Shown here one piece after another: positions 60,552 to 64,000 of a DNA stretch of 64,000 bases (positions within the stretch are counted from its first letter, which is position 1; each line of letters opens with the position of its first letter). The DNA comes from Saccharicrinis sp965230625 (lineage in GTDB: Bacteria; Bacteroidota; Bacteroidia; Bacteroidales; Marinilabiliaceae). The translations under genes were made by a program, and so were the position numbers. The stretch is taken from the NCBI GenBank assembly GCA_965230625.1, contig CBDDLL010000001.1, forward strand, positions 2,604,001 to 2,668,000. Direction: 5' to 3'. The notes below the pieces were generated by a model. That model had not been told where the DNA came from and did not search any database. It saw only the letters and a list, made by a program, of their open reading frames with translations.

Positions 60552-62045
60552 TTAATCTTTTCTTATTACTATCTTCATTATCACCATAAAAACTAAGAAA
60601 AAAATGGTCAGATATGCAAAAATATCACCAATACAGGAGTAAGATGTTTTATTTGATTTTATTGGAATATCTGCGTACATAATTTTTGTATCTGAAGTTA
60701 GTGTATTTAAAGATGCTATTTCATTACCCTTGTAATTACATGCAACTGAAACTCCCATACCATTTGATCTTACCAGCGAAAATCCAAATTGTATAGCTTG
60801 GAGACATGCCATTTGCGAATGTAATGGTGTAATTTCGGCCCAATCGAAAGCAGGTACCAGTAAAATATCTACTGATTTTTTTCCAGCTTGTTTAATAAAT
60901 TTAGTTATATCCAGATCAGCACATATTACACTACCTATTTTACCATATTCAGTTTGTGTAATGGGTAAGTTAAAATTGCCATTATTAACAATTGGAGCCT
61001 CGGCAGTAGGATGTAAAAATGATTTTTGATATTCCCAAACCATTTCACCTTGAGGAGATATTAAGATGCATACATTGTTAAATGGTTTTTTATTTTTATC
61101 AGTGCATTCTTCTAAAAATGATAATAAAACATATGCATTATCTCTATTACAAATAAGCTTAATTTTGGAAATAATGTCTTGTTTTTGTTTTTGATTTACA
61201 ATTAAAGCAATTTCATTCCAAACTATTATTTTGGCTCCCTGCATTAAGGCTTTAGTTGTTCTTTTAATTAGGGTATTAATAATAAGGGAGTCAGAAAATA
61301 ACTTATCTGGTACTTTTAAGTTGTAACCGGTGGCTAATTCTTTAAAAGTATTGGCTTCATTCGCTACAATCTGGTGAATGTTGTTGTCACTTAACACAGT
61401 GGCTACTTTTACTTTTTCTTCGTTTGGGTTATTGGATGTAATTCGTAAAGCTCCATATAGAAGGATCAACAATAAAGCACTTCCATAAATAATGGCTCCT
61501 TTATAAATAGCAGATCGTTTATTTTTATGCTCAACCATCCAATTAATAATGGAAGCAAACCATGCCACCATAAACCAGATACCAAAAATTCCGGTTAAAG
61601 AACTTAGTTGCATTAAAGGTTTAAATTCAAATTGCGTGTGTGCAATGCTTCCCCAGGTTCCAATAGCTTGACTTACTAAAAATTCAATAAAAGTTACAGA
61701 TGCAGGAAAAACTAAACTATAATAGAACTTTCCATCTTTTTTATATAATAGTTTATCAATAATAAAAGATATACTATATCCAATTCCAAAGCTTATTCCG
61801 TTAAAAACATTAACCTCGGGTAGGTTCATAAGGTTATTAGAGGTTTGCGAAATTGCACCAGAAATAGATATAACAATGAAAAAGAATACAAATTTGTACC
61901 ATTTAGTATTTCTGGTAAACATGAGTAGGAATATAGGACCAATCCAAGCAGTAATGCCTATATGCCAGTTTATTCCCGAAAATGTAATTGCAATAGCTCC
62001 AATAAGAAGCAGAAGTGTATTTGATATTGATTTATTTATTTTCAT
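60552..62045 (-). CDS. lnt: Apolipoprotein N-acyltransferase (Lnt), divergent
   Basis: A 497-residue membrane protein with about six to seven transmembrane helices in the first 200 residues and a periplasmic nitrilase domain. The catalytic triad is visible: Glu in WNEIA (where E. coli has WPE), Lys in YQKSFLHPTAE, and Cys in VICADLD; the accessory Glu of the KSFLHPTAE loop is also kept. It transfers the third acyl chain to lipoproteins. Length fits Lnt, but overall sequence is remote, so an alternative role as a nitrilase-fold acyltransferase cannot be excluded. Confidence 0.78.
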   Translation of the reverse strand: MKINKSISNTLLLLIGAIAITFSGINWHIGITAWIGPIFLLMFTRNTKWYKFVFFFIVISISGAISQTSNNLMNLPEVNVFNGISFGIGYSISFIIDKLLYKKDGKFYYSLVFPASVTFIEFLVSQAIGTWGSIAHTQFEFKPLMQLSSLTGIFGIWFMVAWFASIINWMVEHKNKRSAIYKGAIIYGSALLLILLYGALRITSNNPNEEKVKVATVLSDNNIHQIVANEANTFKELATGYNLKVPDKLFSDSLIINTLIKRTTKALMQGAKIIVWNEIALIVNQKQKQDIISKIKLICNRDNAYVLLSFLEECTDKNKKPFNNVCILISPQGEMVWEYQKSFLHPTAEAPIVNNGNFNLPITQTEYGKIGSVICADLDITKFIKQAGKKSVDILLVPAFDWAEITPLHSQMACLQAIQFGFSLVRSNGMGVSVACNYKGNEIASLNTLTSDTKIMYADIPIKSNKTSYSCIGDIFAYLTIFFLVFMVIMKIVIRKD

Positions 62046-62343
62046 AATTTCATTTAATTATAAAACTTAGGTTGTATGTTATCTAATTTTAGTTAAATCA
62101 GTTTTGTATATAACTTATTAAGATTAAAGAATCAATATTTAATTCATTAGTTTGTTAAGTTTTTATAAGTTACTCATATTTAGAATTTTGGCGTTTATGT
62201 CTGTGGGTGTAAATGGCTGATATTAATAAGTTTGCGAAACTCACCAATGACTAATGACCAAAAAATTAACTAACTATTGTATTTTTGATTGTAAAATTAT
62301 CTTAGCCTTATTAAGTAAAAAATAGTGAATTATCATCAATTTT

Positions 62344-63120
62344 ATGAGAACAGATCTTAAACTGCTAAATTCTGAAAGACTTAAAAATAAGAATTCGTAT
62401 AAATGTGAAGTAACTGAAGAAGATTATCAAAAAGTTATGCCTAAGATTGAGTTAATTCAACGATTAGCAGAAGTAGAACGATCTATTTATGGTGTGTATG
62501 ATTTGAATAGGCATAACTATCTCTTAAAGAGTGATGAGCAAATGAAATTATTTGGTTTTAAAAGTAAAACCGATAGTGTAAAAGGTGAGGCTGAAATTCA
62601 TTTTGAAAGAATACACCCAGAAGACTTGTCATTTGTACTCGAAACTGACAATATGGTTTATCGTTTTTTTTCACAACTTCCAATTGATGAAAAAAAGGAT
62701 TATAAGTTGGTATATGATTTCAGAACAAAAAATACTGAAGGAATATATAAGCGTTACTTACACCAGACTATTGTTCTTGAACTGGATAAAAATGGAAGAG
62801 GATGGCTGTTATTGGTTATCTCTCATTTACTATCGGATAAAACTACTAGTGAGAAACCTCAACGAAGAATGATTAATATGAAGACTGGTAAGTTGCACCT
62901 TTTCAACGATGATGATTCAAATTCAGGTGCATTACTTACCAAAAGAGAATTAGAGATTCTTAGTTTAATTAGTCGCGGATATGATAGTATTAATATTTCG
63001 GATAGTTTACATATCAGTGTAAATACAGTTAATAATCACCGCCAGAATATTCTTCGCAAAACAAGAACCGAAAATACTACTCAAGCCATGTTGTACGCTA
63101 AAAGACTTGGAATGATATAA
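62344..63120 (+). CDS. LuxR-family regulator with N-terminal PAS-like domain
   Basis: A 258-residue protein. Residues about 40-165 form a PAS-like sensor fold (YGVYDLNRHNYLLKSDEQMKLFGF, ERIHPEDLSFVLETDNMVYRFF, YDFRTKNTEGIYKRYLHQTIVLEL), and the C-terminal 60 residues form the LuxR HTH: TKRELEILSLISRGYDSINISDSLHISVNTVNNHRQNILRK. The domain order is a common cytoplasmic one-component regulator in Bacteroidota. Ligand unknown. Not linked to any neighbour by transcript. Confidence 0.83.
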   Translation: MRTDLKLLNSERLKNKNSYKCEVTEEDYQKVMPKIELIQRLAEVERSIYGVYDLNRHNYLLKSDEQMKLFGFKSKTDSVKGEAEIHFERIHPEDLSFVLETDNMVYRFFSQLPIDEKKDYKLVYDFRTKNTEGIYKRYLHQTIVLELDKNGRGWLLLVISHLLSDKTTSEKPQRRMINMKTGKLHLFNDDDSNSGALLTKRELEILSLISRGYDSINISDSLHISVNTVNNHRQNILRKTRTENTTQAMLYAKRLGMI

Positions 63121-63602
63121 TAAAGGTTTATAGCTTTTAAGAATCAAGTAGAAAAAAACTATTTTTTTGTGATATTTAATATTGTCAATCAAAATCAATT
63201 GTTCAAATAGTAAATGAAACTTTAAGTAAGATTAATATAGCAATTGTACTGATTGTAATATGTTGATTAATAGATAGAAAGATGTTTATGGGTTGTTTGA
63301 TGTCTGATCTTTATGTGTAAAATTGCTTTGTCTCATTATTTTATGAATCAAACATTATAAAGCTGTAACAAACTTCTAATAATAATAAAATAGATTTTAC
63401 AACTTCATTTGTGTGTTTCATGTTTCTTGGGTTCTAAATTTTTGAAAATAAAAACGTTTACGACAATCTATAACGTTACCGAAACCGTTTTAATTCATTT
63501 TTTTCATATAAAAGTGATTATATCGTTATTAGATTATAATTTCGAGCTATGATATGTTAAATAATATTATGTCTTTAATCATTACGATCTAATAAAACAA
63601 CG
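63121..63602. other. Gene-free region before the final gene
   Basis: AT-rich, no open frame. TAATTTCG (63537-63544), one base off the -7 box, lies 58 bases before the ATG of the last gene. GTTTACGAC and TTACCGAAACCGTTTTAA (63456-63493) contain inverted AACG/CGTT arms that could be an operator of the LacI type, but this is weak. Confidence 0.3.
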
Positions 63603-64000
63603 ATGACACAGCAAGTTTTAGAAATTTCCCAGTTAGTATCGGCAAGCGGTAATGCTTATGAAGTAAGTTCCTTAAAGCAGAACCAATTACAATATGTCGA
63701 TCGTGATTATCAATTTGATTATATTCCGGATGAATTAGCAGGAGCTTTACATATAAAAACATTTGGTAATGATAAATTGATAAGCGAAAATGATTTATGT
63801 GTTTCTTTCAGAGTTAATTGTGATGTGGACTTATATGTTTTATATGCCGATAAGTTCCCTTCTTTGCCAATGTGGCTTCAAGAGTATGAGAGGAAGAGAT
63901 TAAACGTGACAAGATTAGATTCGACACCTAACAATTTAAAAGGTTATTTTGGTTTGTATAAAAAAACGTTTACCAAAGGATTAATAGAGTTAAAAGGTTG
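63603..64000 (+). CDS. Start of a protein with a carbohydrate-binding-like N-domain (cut by window edge)
   Basis: An open frame from ATG 63603 to the right edge without a stop, about 132 codons. It has no signal peptide (MTQQVLEISQLVSASGNAYEVSSLKQ). From about residue 36 the strands DYIPDELAGALHIKTF, SFRVNCDVDLYVLYAD, LPMWLQEYE and GLYKKTFTKGLIELKG resemble the beta-sandwich found beside catalytic domains of polysaccharide lyases and hydrolases (with W-L in the LPMWL loop). The rest of the protein lies outside the window, so no enzyme activity can be given. Confidence 0.5.
   Translation, partial: MTQQVLEISQLVSASGNAYEVSSLKQNQLQYVDRDYQFDYIPDELAGALHIKTFGNDKLISENDLCVSFRVNCDVDLYVLYADKFPSLPMWLQEYERKRLNVTRLDSTPNNLKGYFGLYKKTFTKGLIELKG

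Overview
The window looks like a chromosomal segment of a Bacteroidota bacterium, most likely a marine or anaerobic member of the Marinilabiliales (Marinifilum/Labilibaculum-like). This placement is inferred from content, not from a marker gene. Supporting signs are strong AT richness, promoter elements of the Bacteroidota type (-33 TTTG / -7 TAnnTTTG), two secreted proteins ending in type IX secretion (T9SS) sorting domains, an exosortase N (XrtN) module, and DUF5686, DUF5063, DUF2764 and DUF2795 genes. The cell is probably facultatively or strictly anaerobic: it has class III ribonucleotide reductase, a V-type ATPase, OxyR/Dps peroxide defence and several radical SAM enzymes.

Layout. 1-8.6 kb: the 5' part of purT; a divergent dps/oxyR pair sharing a control region; a patatin phospholipase, a methyltransferase and a small lipoprotein; an ABC ATPase; a cobalamin adenosyltransferase; a small DUF2795 protein; signal peptidase II; a DUF2284 protein and glutaminase. 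8.6-11.1 kb: a degraded accessory patch with a TerB-like gene, a probable group II intron 3' relic, a broken ORF, a TPR gene, and a frameshifted lipoprotein gene that overlaps the TPR stop codon. 11.1-23.6 kb: Tat/Rieske protein, outer-membrane barrel, RecQ, then an information-processing run (DUF5063, DEDDy exonuclease, RlmI-like methyltransferase, DEAD helicase, Tex) and a Na+/alanine symporter. 23.7-33.5 kb: a membrane TPR-HTH regulator, an exported protein made almost wholly of eight 13-residue repeats, two SpoIIAA/STAS-like proteins, a GH20 hexosaminidase, a large B12-binding radical SAM protein, and a T9SS-exported protein.

33.5-45.6 kb: a nitroreductase and a seven-gene V-type ATPase operon (E-DUF2764-A-B-D-I-K). 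Its K subunit keeps all five Na+-ligand positions known from Enterococcus hirae. An MtfA-like metallopeptidase and a longer paralogue of the T9SS protein follow. 45.6-48.7 kb: nrdD-nrdG behind a cobalamin riboswitch. 48.8-55.4 kb: an XrtN locus read leftwards: membrane protein, winged-helix regulator, VIT-domain protein with its own PEP-CTERM-like tail, exosortase N, and a B12-binding radical SAM protein. A 19-bp palindrome lies exactly 18 bp before the start codon of both the membrane-protein gene and the VIT gene, so the small regulator probably controls itself and the sorting operon. 55.5-64 kb: a lipocalin-like protein, an HNH protein with a seemingly leaderless promoter, a universal stress protein, DUF5686, a divergent Lnt, a LuxR-type regulator, and the start of a further protein cut by the window end.

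No rRNA, tRNA, CRISPR array or complete insertion sequence was recognised. The least explained parts are the 13-residue repeat protein, the palindrome-linked XrtN locus, and the decayed patch at 9.3-11 kb.
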